A DNA stretch of 64,000 bases from Ahaetulla prasina (GCF_028640845.1 NC_080541.1:4284435-4348434); one strand, 5' to 3'. Positions 44,936-55,114 are shown, counted from the first letter of the stretch. Notes: generated by a model from the letters alone, not told the origin. Program-made: numbers and translations.

Positions 44936-45591
44936 TAATCAGAGAAGCCATTGAGATAGAAAACGCCCACACAGCATGAACAAACGAGATGATACCTCCG
45001 CCTACCAGCCATTTGGAAACCCGCCTTATTGACAAACGAGTCCCTAACACGAGGAATGACACCAGACCCACACTCACGAGGTCCACACAGGATGTCACCA
45101 CCACACATCCACCCAGAAAGCAGACCCAAACCCACACTGATCAGGAAGCACGACCAAGGACCAGAAGCCAGACCGCAGCTGCAACATTAGCCATTTCAAA
45201 CCCCTCCAATCCATACATACAGCAGACAGACACCCACTATGAAGATGTAGCACGACCACAAACACGAAGCCAAACAACAGCAATGCAGCTCACCAGCTCA
45301 AATCCCCCTGCACCTCCGACCCATCTGAGCACAACCAAGCCCCACCAACACAGGACACCCCCAGCCATTCAGAGCACAAAAAAACCCCCATCCAATCAGA
45401 GCACAGCCAAGCTCCCACCCAATCAGTTCAAACCCCCACTAGCAGTTAAAAAGGAAGAAACAGCTGCAATCACACATTGCTCCCAGAAGCACGAAGCTGA
45501 CAGGACAATCACAGAAGTCAACTGATAGTTAGGACTGCAGGAAAAAAACAACAACCAATTGCAACCAGCCTGCCTTCCATTGAGGACTTGT

Positions 45592-45767
45592 ATATTGCCG
45601 GGGTCAGACAGAGGGCTGAGAAGATACCTGTAGTCCCCTTATATCCTGGACATAAACTGTTTCAACTGCTCCCCTCAAGATGGCCCTGTAGGGCATCGTA
45701 TGCCAAAGCTACTAGACCGGTGGTCGGCAACCTTAAATACTCAAAGAGCCACAAAAGTCCTAACCAG

Positions 45768-45815
<48 letters not shown>

Positions 45816-46690
45816 ATTCAATTGTGGAACCAACTGGAAGTTTGGTTCTTCCACCATAGAGTCTCGTCCTTTTTCCTCTGCCGACCAGAAGTCCGGTTCT
45901 CCCAACAACGAGTCTCCTCCTAGAGCGGCATCCTTTTTCCTCTACCTGTCCCAGCCGAAAGCTCTATCAATTGTGGAGCTGACCGGCGACAGGGAGCCGC
46001 AGCAGAGGGATGAAAGAACCACATGCAGCTCCAGAGCTGTGGATTGCTGACCCCTGTACTAGATACAGGGACAGTTTTCTCCCTCCTCTCACTCTGCTGA
46101 AGACCCAGTTCACTCAGTCCTGCCTAAAGTCTCTATATATTAACCCATGTAGTGTATTATTATATCAGATATAATGTATTATTATGTCAGAGGGATGTCA
46201 GATCCCTCACATCCTGGACATAAACTGTTTCAACTCCTACCCTCAAAACGACGCTCTAGAGCACTGCACACCAGAACAACTAGACACAAGGACAGTTTTT
46301 TCCCGAAGGCCATCACTCTGCTAAACAAATAATTCCCTCAACACTGTCAAACTATTTACTAAATCTGCACTACTATTAATCTTCTCATCGTTCCCATCAC
46401 CAATCTCTTTCCACTTATGACTGTATGACTGTAACTTCGTTGCTGGCAATCCTTATGATTTATATTGATATTGATTGTTCCTGATTGCTTATTTGTATCC
46501 TATGCTTATCATTAAGTGTTGTATCATTAAGTGTTAAATTGTACCCTATGACCATCATTTGTGTTGTAAATGTTGTACCTTGATGAAAGTATCTTTTCTT
46601 TTATGTACACTGAGAGCATCTGCACCAAGACAAATTCCTTGTGTGTCCAACCACACTTGGCCAATAAATTCTATTCTATTCTTCTTCTAT
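45592..46690 (+). mobile_element. CR1/L3 (Rex1-like) LINE 3' end with ATTCT tail, split by hAT
   Basis: Coding remnant HKLFQLLPSRWPCRASYAKA, resuming after the hAT insertion. The 3' end is AATTCCTTGTGTGTCCAACC, CACTTGGCCAATAAA and then ATTCT repeats. A second, decayed end lies at 46790-46850. Confidence 0.82.
45718..46056. mobile_element. hAT-type element (CAGGGATCAGCAACC family)
   Basis: CGGTGGTCGGCAACCTTAAA ... GGATTGCTGACCCCTG, duplication TACTAGAC/TACTAGAT (7 of 8). Contains an (AC)n array at 45770-45812. Confidence 0.88.
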
Positions 46691-46854
46691 TATTACTGTA
46701 GTATTATTTTTCCTTTTTATCTTCTTTACTTCTCCTCATATTGGCATGATGATGATGATTATCAATATTCTCTAGCTTTGCATTTATACTAGAGACAAAT
46801 TCCTTGTGGGTCTAATTACACTTGGTCAAATAAAGCATTCAGTTCAATTCAGTT

Positions 46855-47085
46855 CCTTACAACTGCCCATAGAGTGAGATATTATTGGAAAAGTCATACC
46901 GAGACATTAAGATGGCTGCTTCTGCTTGGTCTAATCTAAGCTTCTGTCAAACTCTGTACCTCTTTGGTAAACATTCTTCAAAGAAAGGCCCAATAAAATT
47001 CATGGTGGCATTTAGCTGTCTCAGAAACCTTGAGTGGTTACCCCTTTCAAGGTGGAGATATTTGAATAATGTCATTGTTAAGTTG
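46855..47085. other. Unassigned intronic stretch
   Basis: Nothing recognised. Confidence 0.5.
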
Positions 47086-47087
47086 GG

Positions 47088-47575
47088 AGAGCTCCAACAG
47101 AATAGCAGAAGGGACTTGGAGGTCTTGTCGTCCAACCCCCTTCTGAAGCAGAAGACCTTAAACCATTTCAGCCAAATTGGTTGTCCAATCTCTTCTTAAA
47201 AACCTTCCTGTAATGGAGCACTCACCACTTCCGGAGGCAAGCCGTTCCACTGATTAATTGTGCTAACGGTCACAAAATGTCTCCCTAGTTCTACATTGCA
47301 TCTCTCCTTTATTAATTTCCATCCATTGTTTCTTGTCCTGCCTTCAGGTGCTTTGGAGCAGGGGTCTCCAACCTTGGCAACTTTAAGCCTGGTGGACTTC
47401 AACTCCCAGAATCCCCCAGCCAGCAAAGCTGGCTGGGGAATTCTGGGAGTTGAAGTCCACCAGGCTTAAAGTTGCCAAGGTTGGAGACCCCTGCTTTGGA
47501 GGATAGTTTGACCCCCCTCTTCTTTGTGGTAGCCTCTGCGATAATAAAAGACTATTATCATGCCACCCCTAAGGC
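47088..47575 (-). mobile_element. CR1 LINE 3' end, split by a MITE
   Basis: GAGAGCTCCAACAGAATAGCAG...CTTGGAGGTCTTGTCGTCC in reverse, with CR1 coding remnants KERCNVELGRHFVTVSTINQ. Confidence 0.87.
47359..47493. mobile_element. Near-perfect palindromic hAT MITE
   Basis: 135 bases, CAGGGGTCTCCAACCTTGGC ... GCCAAGGTTGGAGACCCCTG, arms about 60 bases, centre CCAGCCAGCAAAGCTGGCTGG. Perfect 8-base duplication CTTTGGAG. Confidence 0.95.
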
Positions 47576-47812
47576 AATCCTTATGATTTATATTGATATA
47601 TTGACCATCAATTGTGTTGTAAATGTTGTACCTTGATGAACGTATCTTTTCTTTTATGTACACTGAGAGCATATGCACCAAGACAAATTCCTTGTGTGTC
47701 CAATCACACTTGGCCAATAAAAAAAATTCTATTCTATTCTATTCTATTCTATTCTATTCTACTCTATTCTATTCTGTTCTGTTCTGTTCTGTTCTGTTCT
47801 GTTCTGTTCCTT
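47576..47812 (+). mobile_element. L3-type LINE 3' end with ATTCT/GTTCT tail
   Basis: AATTCCTTGTGTGTCCAATC, CACTTGGCCAATAAA, then ATTCT and GTTCT repeats. Confidence 0.87.
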
Positions 47813-47814
47813 CT

Positions 47815-48120
47815 TTTTGTTAGGCTAGGCATACCCAATTCCTGCAACTGTTCTTCGTCTCTTTAGAGGAAAGACCTAATTTAAATGTGATGAACTTAAT
47901 AAAGCTAAGTAAGGTCAGATCTGCGTAGAATTTTAATGGGAGAAACTTCCAGGATTGGACTTGGTTACACAAAAAAAAAATTAGGGAGAAGGAAGTAGCA
48001 AAACACTTCCTCAAGAAAAGTGCATGATTGATGACACGTTTTCATACAAGGTTACCTGGACTCAGCTTTACCTTCTTCAACCTTGGAAGACCTTCCTAAT
48101 CTTAATGGAAAGACGAAAAC
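47815..48120. other. Unassigned intronic stretch
   Basis: About 300 bases, no recognised feature beyond a short CR1-like edge. Confidence 0.45.
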
Positions 48121-48497
48121 AAAATAACAGAGTTGGAATGGACCTTGGAAGTCTTCTAGTTGGCAGCGTCTGGAACCCTAAAGCCTACTATCTGGAACCT
48201 TGACACTAGTCCAACTCTCTGCTCAAGCAGGAGACCCTACACTACATCAGACAAATGGTTCTCCAGTCTTATCTTAAAAACCTCCAGTGATGGAGCACCC
48301 ACAACTTCTTGGAGGCAAGTTGTTCCGCTGATTAATTGCTCTCACTGTCAGGAAATTCCTCCTTAGTTCTAGGTTGCTTTGCTCCTTGATTAGTTTCCAT
48401 CATTGGTTCTTGTCCTGCCTTCACGTGCTTCAGAGGCAGCCCCTCAAATATTGGAGTACTGCTATCATATCATCCCTAATCCTACTTTTCACTAGAC
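48121..48497 (-). mobile_element. CR1 LINE 3' end
   Basis: ACAGAGTTGGAATGGACCTT in reverse, with a 45-base non-CR1 insertion at about 48161-48207. Confidence 0.85.
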
Positions 48498-48513
48498 TAG
48501 AAAAATCAGAAGG

Positions 48514-48788
48514 GCAGGCTTTGAGAAACAGGAGAACATCAAAGGTCTCCAGGAAGGCTTTGAGAAACAGGAGAACATCAAAGGTCTCCAGGAAGGCTTT
48601 GAGAAACAGGAGAACATCAAAGGTCTCCAGGAAGGCTTTGAGAAACAGGAGAACATCAAAGGTCTCCAAGAAGGCTTTGAGAAACAGGAGAACATCAAAG
48701 GTCTCCAGGAAGGCTTTGAGAAACAGGAGAACATCAAAGGTCTCAAGGAAGGCTTTGAGAAACAGGAGAACATCAAAGGTCTCAAGAA
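48514..48788. repeat. 39-base minisatellite, about seven units
   Basis: The unit contains GGCTTTGAGAAACAGGAGAA and CATCAAAGGTCTCCAGGAA. Units differ by few substitutions. Because 39 is a multiple of three, frames stay open on both strands (13-residue periods); no function implied. Confidence 0.95.
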
Positions 48789-48852
48789 AGTTGGACCAAT
48801 AACGGACAGTCCAGTTATATAGATTCACAAACAATTCAATTTCACATAATCA

Positions 48853-49185
48853 GGATGGAATGGGACAACTTGCTACAGCCAACTTGCTATGGCCAACTCA
48901 CCACAGGACAATTCGCCATGGCCACTGTGTTGCTGGACAACTCACTGCGGGACAATTTGACAATTCAATTTAATTATTTAAAATACATAAAAAATATTTT
49001 TAAGTATTGCCAATTCACATTTCATTCTGTCCCTCCTTTTGCATCCTTCCTTGAGTGATTCTCTACCATCGGTTCTTTGATATTCCTGTAACTCTTGTCT
49101 CATGGTGAGTTGGCCATGGCCAATTGTCCTTCAATGAGTTGGCTGTGGCAAGTTGACCATGATGAGTTGGCCACCGTGAACTGTC
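48853..49185. mobile_element. Unclassified palindromic element (CAACTTGCCA family)
   Basis: The left half carries GACAACTTGCTACAGCCAAC and CCAACTCACCACAGGACAAT. The right half carries the complement: GGTGAGTTGGCCATGGCCAA and GAGTTGGCTGTGGCAAGTTG. An AT-rich centre separates them. Confidence 0.65.
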
Positions 49186-49298
49186 ATAGACTCCAATCAG
49201 AAAGAGAGCGAGGAGGGTGACTTAAAAAACACAAAACAAACATCAAGTTCAATCCCCAAACCAGGTCAAGGTTGATGTCTCACCTGTGATGTGCTCAC

Positions 49299-49338
49299 CT
49301 GATCTACACGCCATGTCCACGTCTTTCTCAAAATCAGT
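49299..49338 (-). CDS. ADGRB1: ADGRB1 40-base exon TDFEKDVDMACRS
   Basis: A 40-base exon with a strong polypyrimidine acceptor (tctctgtcttccag) and donor gtgagc. It encodes TDFEKDVDMACRS plus one base (G) that completes a Val codon with TT at the start of the next exon. Its size, phase and sequence match the conserved BAI-family short exon. It would be missed by length-based gene finding; the adjoining exon phases confirm it. Confidence 0.95.
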
Positions 49339-49547
49339 CTGGAAGACAGAGAAAGCAAAGAGAAGGAGTGATCAGCAACAGGGACAGGAGAAGGGAGCTG
49401 TGAGGTCGAAATGGTCCAGATTTGGAAATTCCATTTTAAGCCGACTGAAAAGCAAAGGGCAGCTATAACCAACCTCCTGGTCATCCAAGGGAGCTGTTTG
49501 GAGGTGGGACGTCAAAAGGAGAACATAATATTTGTAGCTCAGGGTTG

Positions 49548-49855
49548 ACTCGTGGGGTCTTTGGTGCTCCTTGAGCTTAGTAGTTTTCTTGCAGATGTTT
49601 CATGACCCAACTCGGTAATATCCTCAATGCTAGACTAGCAACATCTTCTAGCACTGATGATGTTTCCTAGTTGGGTAATGAAACATCTGCAAGAAAATAA
49701 TCAAATTCAGAGCAGGACGCACCACACAGTCCTCCTCCTCCTCCTGTCCACAGACCCCACTCCCTTCTAGCACTGATGAAATCATCTAGTTTGGGTAATG
49801 AAAGGTCTGCAAGAAAACAACCAAGCTCAGAGAGCACCAAGGACCTTCCCAGACA
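49548..49855. mobile_element. Penelope-type terminal units (gamma), three cores
   Basis: One reverse and two forward copies of TAGCACTGATGA...GGGTAATGAAA followed by CTGCAAGAAAA and CAACCAAGCTCAGAGAGCAC. Confidence 0.65.
49654..49687 (+). ncRNA. Hammerhead-like core, gamma unit
   Basis: CTGATGA, T, stem GTTTCC/GGGTAAT (one mismatch, wobble), GAAAC, ATC. This has the canonical CUGAUGA and GAAAC boxes. A weaker copy is at 49773-49807 and reverse copies lie near 49590-49640 and 41011-41050. Confidence 0.45.
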
Positions 49856-50025
49856 GCTGTGCTAAAACCTCTTCATGCTTGGTCTGGTTTCTTTTCTGGC
49901 TGGCTGGTGAAACCAGTCCCACGAATACTGACGGGGCAGGTGTGCGAGAGTGGACGAAAGGGCCGGCAATTGAGAAGGAAACTCTTGAGGGAGCTGGATG
50001 GAGATGCAAAAGGGATGACACCTTG

Positions 50026-50552
50026 TGTTGTGTCTCGCCCAATCTCACCACAGCCGGGGCCTGCTTATCTGCTTCCGAACACGGAGGAATGTTCTAGTAT
50101 GCCTCCCGGCCCCAGCCCTGGCTCCATGCCCAGACAGGCTGAAGAGGAGGAAATATCTCCAGCCCCCAGCTCTGGCTCCATGCCCAGGCAAACGGAGTAA
50201 CTAGACCCCTCCCCCTCCTCCACAGCATGTGAGCCTGAGGGAGGTCTATTGCCAACAGCTGCCGACTGGAGTGACCCTCGCGTCAGAGGACTTGATAGGC
50301 GGAGGCAACAGAAGGAAGGGAGGGGCAGGCCTGGATAAGTGCTGAGTCATGGAGCCACACCCCATGGCCTATATAAAGGACCTGCTTTCTGGCATTCTCT
50401 GAGTCAGGCAAAGTCTAAACATATCTTGCTGAAGTCACTTTCTGATCTCCTGCCTGCCCTGAGGACTTTGCTGGGACTTTGGCAGAGCTGCAGAGGCACG
50501 CCTGATTCGGATTTCCCTGACCCGGCCGTCAGCGGAGGAGTGGGACACGACA
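50026..50552 (+). mobile_element. Solo LTR, family A, copy 4
   Basis: 527 bases, perfect 5-base duplication CCTTG. Promoter box TATATAAAGG at 50371-50380. The U3 frame is open but stops early (TAA at about 50198) compared with copies 1 and 3. Confidence 0.92.
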
Positions 50553-50857
50553 CCTTGGCATGTTCATTGCAGAGAAAGTAATGAAGCAGGCAAGGATCAT
50601 CAACATTCGGTGGCATCTAGTGGTGGGCATTTTAATGGATATCTAATTTATGCAGGTGAACCCATAAAGAATATCAATGATCTGGACTTTCTCCTGAATG
50701 CCAATGAGGTGGCATTTTCAAGAAGGTAGGGGGAGCTTATTCGCGTATAATCATTTTTTAAAATTTTATATTTATCGAATGTTTTGGCTGCCCATCGTAC
50801 CGCAGGGCAACTCTGGGCGGCTTACAATATTAAAAATAAAACCATATAGATAGAATA

Positions 50858-51241
50858 CAGGTAGTCCTTGACTTACGACCACAATTCAGCCCCAAATCCA
50901 TGGCGCGAAGTGAGACATTTGTCAAGACATGTGTTTTTGCCCCGTTTTATGACCTTTCCTGCCACAGTCGTTAAGTGAGCCACTGCGGTTGTTAAGTTAG
51001 CAAGTCGCTTGTTAAGTGAATCTGGCTTCCCCGTTGACTTTGCTTGTCAGAAGGACCCCCGGGACTCTGCGACCGTCATAAATATGAGTCGCTTGCCAAG
51101 AGTTCAAATTTTGATCATGTGACCATGGGGAATGCTACAAAAGTCATAACTAGGAAAAACAGCAATAGGTCCCTTTTTTCAGTGTCGTTGTGACTTCAAT
51201 CAGTTCCTAAACAAACTTTTGTAAATCAAAAATTACCAGTA
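50858..51241 (+). mobile_element. Palindromic DNA element, CAGGTAGTCC family
   Basis: CAGGTAGTCCTTGACTTACG with TA on the left; decayed right end. Confidence 0.85.
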
Positions 51242-52586
51242 CTACAACATTGTAAAAATACAAAAATATACTATAGAAAAAATGGAGAGGGAGGGAATAG
51301 GCTGAGCAGGGGGGAAGTGGGGTCTGTTATTAAAGAATCAACCACCCTAGTGTGGGGATCAATGGATCCACCACCTCCATTGATCCCCAAGTCAATTGGC
51401 AGAACCTGGTCTTGAGGTTCTTAAAGAAGAAGAGAGGGTTGGAACTGACCTCACTCCAGGAGATAAGATGTTCCTGAGGGCTGGCAGAGAAGGCCCTTCT
51501 CCTGGATCCCACCGGCCAGAATTCCCTGGCCAATGGGGCCCACAGCATGCCCCCCCACCAGACAGGTAAGGCAGGCCAATCCCAGTGGGATGAGATGGTC
51601 CCTCACATCACCTGGATCCTTGCCATGAAGGCCGTTAGAGCACATCGGTTGCGTCTTTCCATCTTACTAAACAAAGTTAAGGGGAGAAGCTTAAAATTTG
51701 TCCTGGATTCTCACCTCATTGCTTCTCCTGGAAAATTGGGAGAAGAGATCTCGGGTGATAAGCCCTCTTCTCAATCAGGGTTTAAACATTTTATAAAGCC
51801 TAGCCTTACAAAAGTGGCCAGGATTAGAAGAGGAAAGAAGCAAAGCGACCATCTAACTGGTCTTGTCAAATAGATTCAATCAAAGCAGGTGAAGTCAATA
51901 GGTTCAATGTTGCAGAAAATCCATGCAGATGTCCTCCTATCAGACACAGCCCCAGGTTATTTGAATTCCACTGATGTAGTCTTTCTCCAAGAAATGTACA
52001 ACGGGTTATGACTCCCAGATACAACGGGCTATGACTCCCAGCATCCTGAGGTAGCATGGTCAACGACCAGGTACCATCCAACAGTTCTGGAGAAGATGGC
52101 TTGAAGAAAGCACTTGAGGAATATTGGCATTAAGAAAAAGCATTGGACAGCTTTCATACATCCTATTTGGAAATTGAGGTGAATTGGGGCATATATTAAT
52201 TAAATAATGTTATTGTTACCCAGGAAATCTGAAACTTCCAGATGCAATAATACCTGGACACCAATTCAGATGATCGTTTAAAAAAGGATTACATACATTT
52301 ATGGCAGTGAGAGCCGCCATGTAGACCTGGGGACCAGCAATAAATGAGAAGGGTCACCTTTCTGCCCTTGTTTCCTGAAAATGGCTATTGCCATTTGATA
52401 TGACATGACAGCATAATCATGGCCTAATTAAAATTGTGGGCCTGATGAAGCATCTTAAGTTCTTGTAATGAACATAACTTGCTTTAAGTCTTTTGATGGG
52501 TTTGTGTAATGGCAATAAAACCCAATCAAATACATTGTATGATGATCAGCAACCAGGACAAGCTAAAAGGATAGTGGTTTCCCGAT
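51242..52586. other. Mostly unassigned intronic stretch
   Basis: 51300-51650 looks like a decayed LINE or SINE (AGGCCCTTCTCCTGGATCCC) but I cannot place it. The rest shows nothing recognisable. Confidence 0.4.
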
Positions 52587-53105
52587 AGAAGAACATAGAA
52601 TAACGGAGTTGGAAGGAACTTTGGAGGTCTTCTAATCCAACCCCTTGTTTGAGCAGGAGACCTCATACCATTTCAGAGAAACGGGTGCCCAATCTCTTCT
52701 TAAAAACTTCCAGTCATGGAGCACCCACAGCTTCTGGAGGCAAGTCCTTCCACTGACTAATTGTTCTCACTGTCAGGAAATTGTCGGGAAATCTTTCTTT
52801 GATAGGTTTTCATCCATTACTTCTTGTCTTGCCCTCAGGTGCTTTGGAGAATAGATAATCCCCGCTTCTTTGTGGAAGCTCCTCAAATATTGGAAGACTG
52901 TTATCATGATGAAAATGATGATAATGACGATTATGACGATGACGATGATGATGATGACGATGACAACAACAATGATGATGATCCATTCAGTTGTGTCCAA
53001 TTCTTGGTGATTCTATGGGTCAGGTCTTTCCACTTCACCCTTAGTCCTTCTCTTTGTGAGACTAGATATGCCAAGTTCCTACAATTGTCCTTCATAGGTT
53101 TTGAT
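52587..53105 (-). mobile_element. CR1 LINE 3' end interrupted by a GAT array
   Basis: CR1 3' signature at 52600-52650. (GAT/GAC)n at 52909-52982. CR1 resumes at about 53037 with CCTTAGTCCTTCTCTTTG. Confidence 0.82.
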
Positions 53106-53216
53106 CTCCAAAAAATTCCCAGCCTTTATGCGCCAACTTGGAATGCGCCATCGTGGTTCACCGGAGCCATAAAAGCTACATCTGTCCTCTCCTTCAAAGC
53201 ATTTTTCCCCACTTAC

Positions 53217-53312
53217 CATAAGCTGGGCATGTCCGTTCTGAAACGATCCTCCAGAATCTCCGTTGGCTTCTTCTTGACGGTCCACAACTCGGCATTTAAC
53301 AGCATCTTGGAC
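53217..53312 (-). CDS. ADGRB1: ADGRB1 exon: proximal cytoplasmic tail
   Basis: Ninety-six bases and 32 codons in phase 0, acceptor ccctctag and donor gtaagt. It reads [18 protein letters not shown] followed by [14 protein letters not shown]. This is the membrane-proximal tail following TM7. By recall the mammalian segment differs at only a few residues. No coding damage is visible. Confidence 0.96.
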
Positions 53313-53740
53313 CTAGAGGGGAAAAAAAGTTTGTCGCATTAGGCAGAATCCATTTCAAGTCTTGCGCTGCATAAAATATGGGATAGGTTGCTAATGAGCT
53401 TCAGCTTTCGGGCAATTGCACAGCCATTAAAATTAGCCATGAACGAAACTGTAAGGAAAAGTTCATCATTGCTGCTGAGATTAGTTAAAGCAGTAAAACT
53501 GGTGGCTAAAATGGAAGTGAATGTTACCCCTTGCTGAACTCAGATGTTCTATCTTTTTCTTGATCATCATTACCAGGAATATCAACAGAACTAAATCATG
53601 CCTTTTTTTTTCAAATAAAAAAGGCACATAAAATAGTTTTATTTATTGTTCGATTTTTAAAAAGGTGTCAACATGAAATTTTCCAAGAACGGTTTCCAAT
53701 ATATTGAATAACACAAGATGGGTCTGTTTATATAAAAGCA
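53313..53740. other. Unassigned intronic stretch
   Basis: Nothing recognised. Confidence 0.5.
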
Positions 53741-53784
53741 TTGGTGATATTTATAGATATAATATATATTAACTATATATCTAC

Positions 53785-53814
53785 TGTCTGTCTGTCTATC
53801 TGTCTATCCATCCA

Positions 53815-53876
<62 letters not shown>

Positions 53877-53903
53877 ATATCTATCTCTTCATCCATCTCT
53901 TCA

Positions 53904-53987
<84 letters not shown>

Positions 53988-54124
53988 CAGTGGTGGGATT
54001 CAAGTAATTTAACAACCGGTTCTCTGCCCTGATGATTTCTTCCAACAACCAGTTTGCCAAACTGCTCAGAAAGTTAACAACTGGTTCTCCCGAAGTGGTG
54101 CGAACTGGCTGAATCCCACCACTG

Positions 54125-54208
<84 letters not shown>

Positions 54209-54213
54209 ATCTA
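53785..54213. repeat. ATCT arrays split by a hAT MITE
   Basis: (ATCT)n at about 53818-53989 and 54125-54213. Confidence 0.95.
53991..54124. mobile_element. hAT-type MITE (CAGTGGTGGGATT family) inside the ATCT array
   Basis: CAGTGGTGGGATTCAAGTAA ... GGCTGAATCCCACCACTG. Flanks TATCTATC on both sides, consistent with an 8-base duplication though not provable within a repeat. Confidence 0.88.
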
Positions 54214-54703
54214 TCTGCACACCAGAACAACTAGACACAAGAACAGTTTTTTCCTGAAGGCCATCACTCTGCTAAACAACTAATTCCCTCAACACTGTCA
54301 AACTATTTACTAAATCTGCACTACTATTAATCTTCTCATCGTTCCCATCACCAATCTCTTTCCACTTATGACGGTATGACTGTAACTTTGTTGCTGGTAA
54401 TCCTTATGATTTATATTGATATATTGACCATCATTTGTGTTGTAAATGTTGTACCTTGATGAAGGTGTCTTTTCTTTTATGTACACTGAGAGCATATGCA
54501 CCAAGACAAATTCCTTCTGTGTCCAATCGCACTTGGCCAATAAATTCTATTCTATTCTATTCTATTCTATTCTATTCTTTCTTTTATGTACACTGAGAGC
54601 ATATGACCAAGACAAATTCCTTGTGTGTCCAATCGCACTTGGCCAATAAATTCTATTCTATTCTATTCTATTCTATTCTATTCTATTCTATTCTATTCTA
54701 AAT
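54214..54703 (+). mobile_element. L3-type LINE 3' ends with ATTCT tails, partly duplicated
   Basis: A 3' end with ATTCT tail to 54580. A second partial copy starting TTTCTTTTATGTACACTGAG then repeats the last roughly 80 bases and gains its own tail. Confidence 0.85.
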
Positions 54704-54942
54704 GATCCACTCCTGTCCATTTAATTTATGATTGCCCACCTCACCCAAATGTTAAGTGTGTCCCTTGGCCATCAAATGTGGACCATCTCAAGAGAACTGA
54801 AGGATGGAAGGGAACGAGACTCTTACGTAGAAGACAACATTCTCTCCCATCCAGCCACTTCCTCCTATTTCCACAAATTGTAAGAACCTGTCCTTCGAAA
54901 GACCAAGAGATGTTCTACCATCATCCATGCTCAAAGGCCCAC

Positions 54943-55114
54943 CTCTCTTCTAAGAATGCAGTGGACCATCACGATGACGAAGCCCTCCAAGGAGTCAAAC
55001 ACTGCGAAGAGGATCTGGAAGAGGGCCGAACGATGGTCAGTGATGGCCAGTACGGCCGACATCCAGGTGAGGGCCAGCAGAGGCAGGACTACACAGGAGC
55101 TCCAGAGGGACGCC
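54943..55114 (-). CDS. ADGRB1: ADGRB1 exon: TM6, extracellular loop 3 and TM7
   Basis: This 172-base exon starts with G completing the split Met and ends in GAG before gtgggc. It encodes 57 further residues. [20 protein letters not shown] forms TM6 with the TWMS motif. A short loop [10 protein letters not shown] follows. TM7 is [20 protein letters not shown], and the sequence ends RRE at the start of the cytoplasmic tail. The hydrophobic pattern and sequence are near identical to BAI-family receptors as recalled. No stops or frame breaks. The neighbouring exon begins GTCCAAGAT, giving the junction RRE-VQDAVK. Confidence 0.96.

Larger units (their letters stand above)
43676..45560 (+). mobile_element. 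Penelope-like element with RT and GIY-YIG nuclease
   Basis: Coding body followed by a long Thr/Pro/Lys-rich region (45000-45470). The 3' part contains CAATCACACATTGCTCCCAGAAGCACGAAGCTG in two overlapping halves (45467-45500) that match the beta terminal units. Lies antisense to ADGRB1 within an intron. Confidence 0.88.

Noticed and set aside
44722..45135. 137-codon minus-strand frame within the Penelope-like element
   Set aside because: Antisense shadow of the nuclease and Thr/Pro-rich region.
48514..48788. Regular repeats as a CRISPR-like array
   Set aside because: Units are contiguous with no unique spacers; eukaryotic minisatellite.
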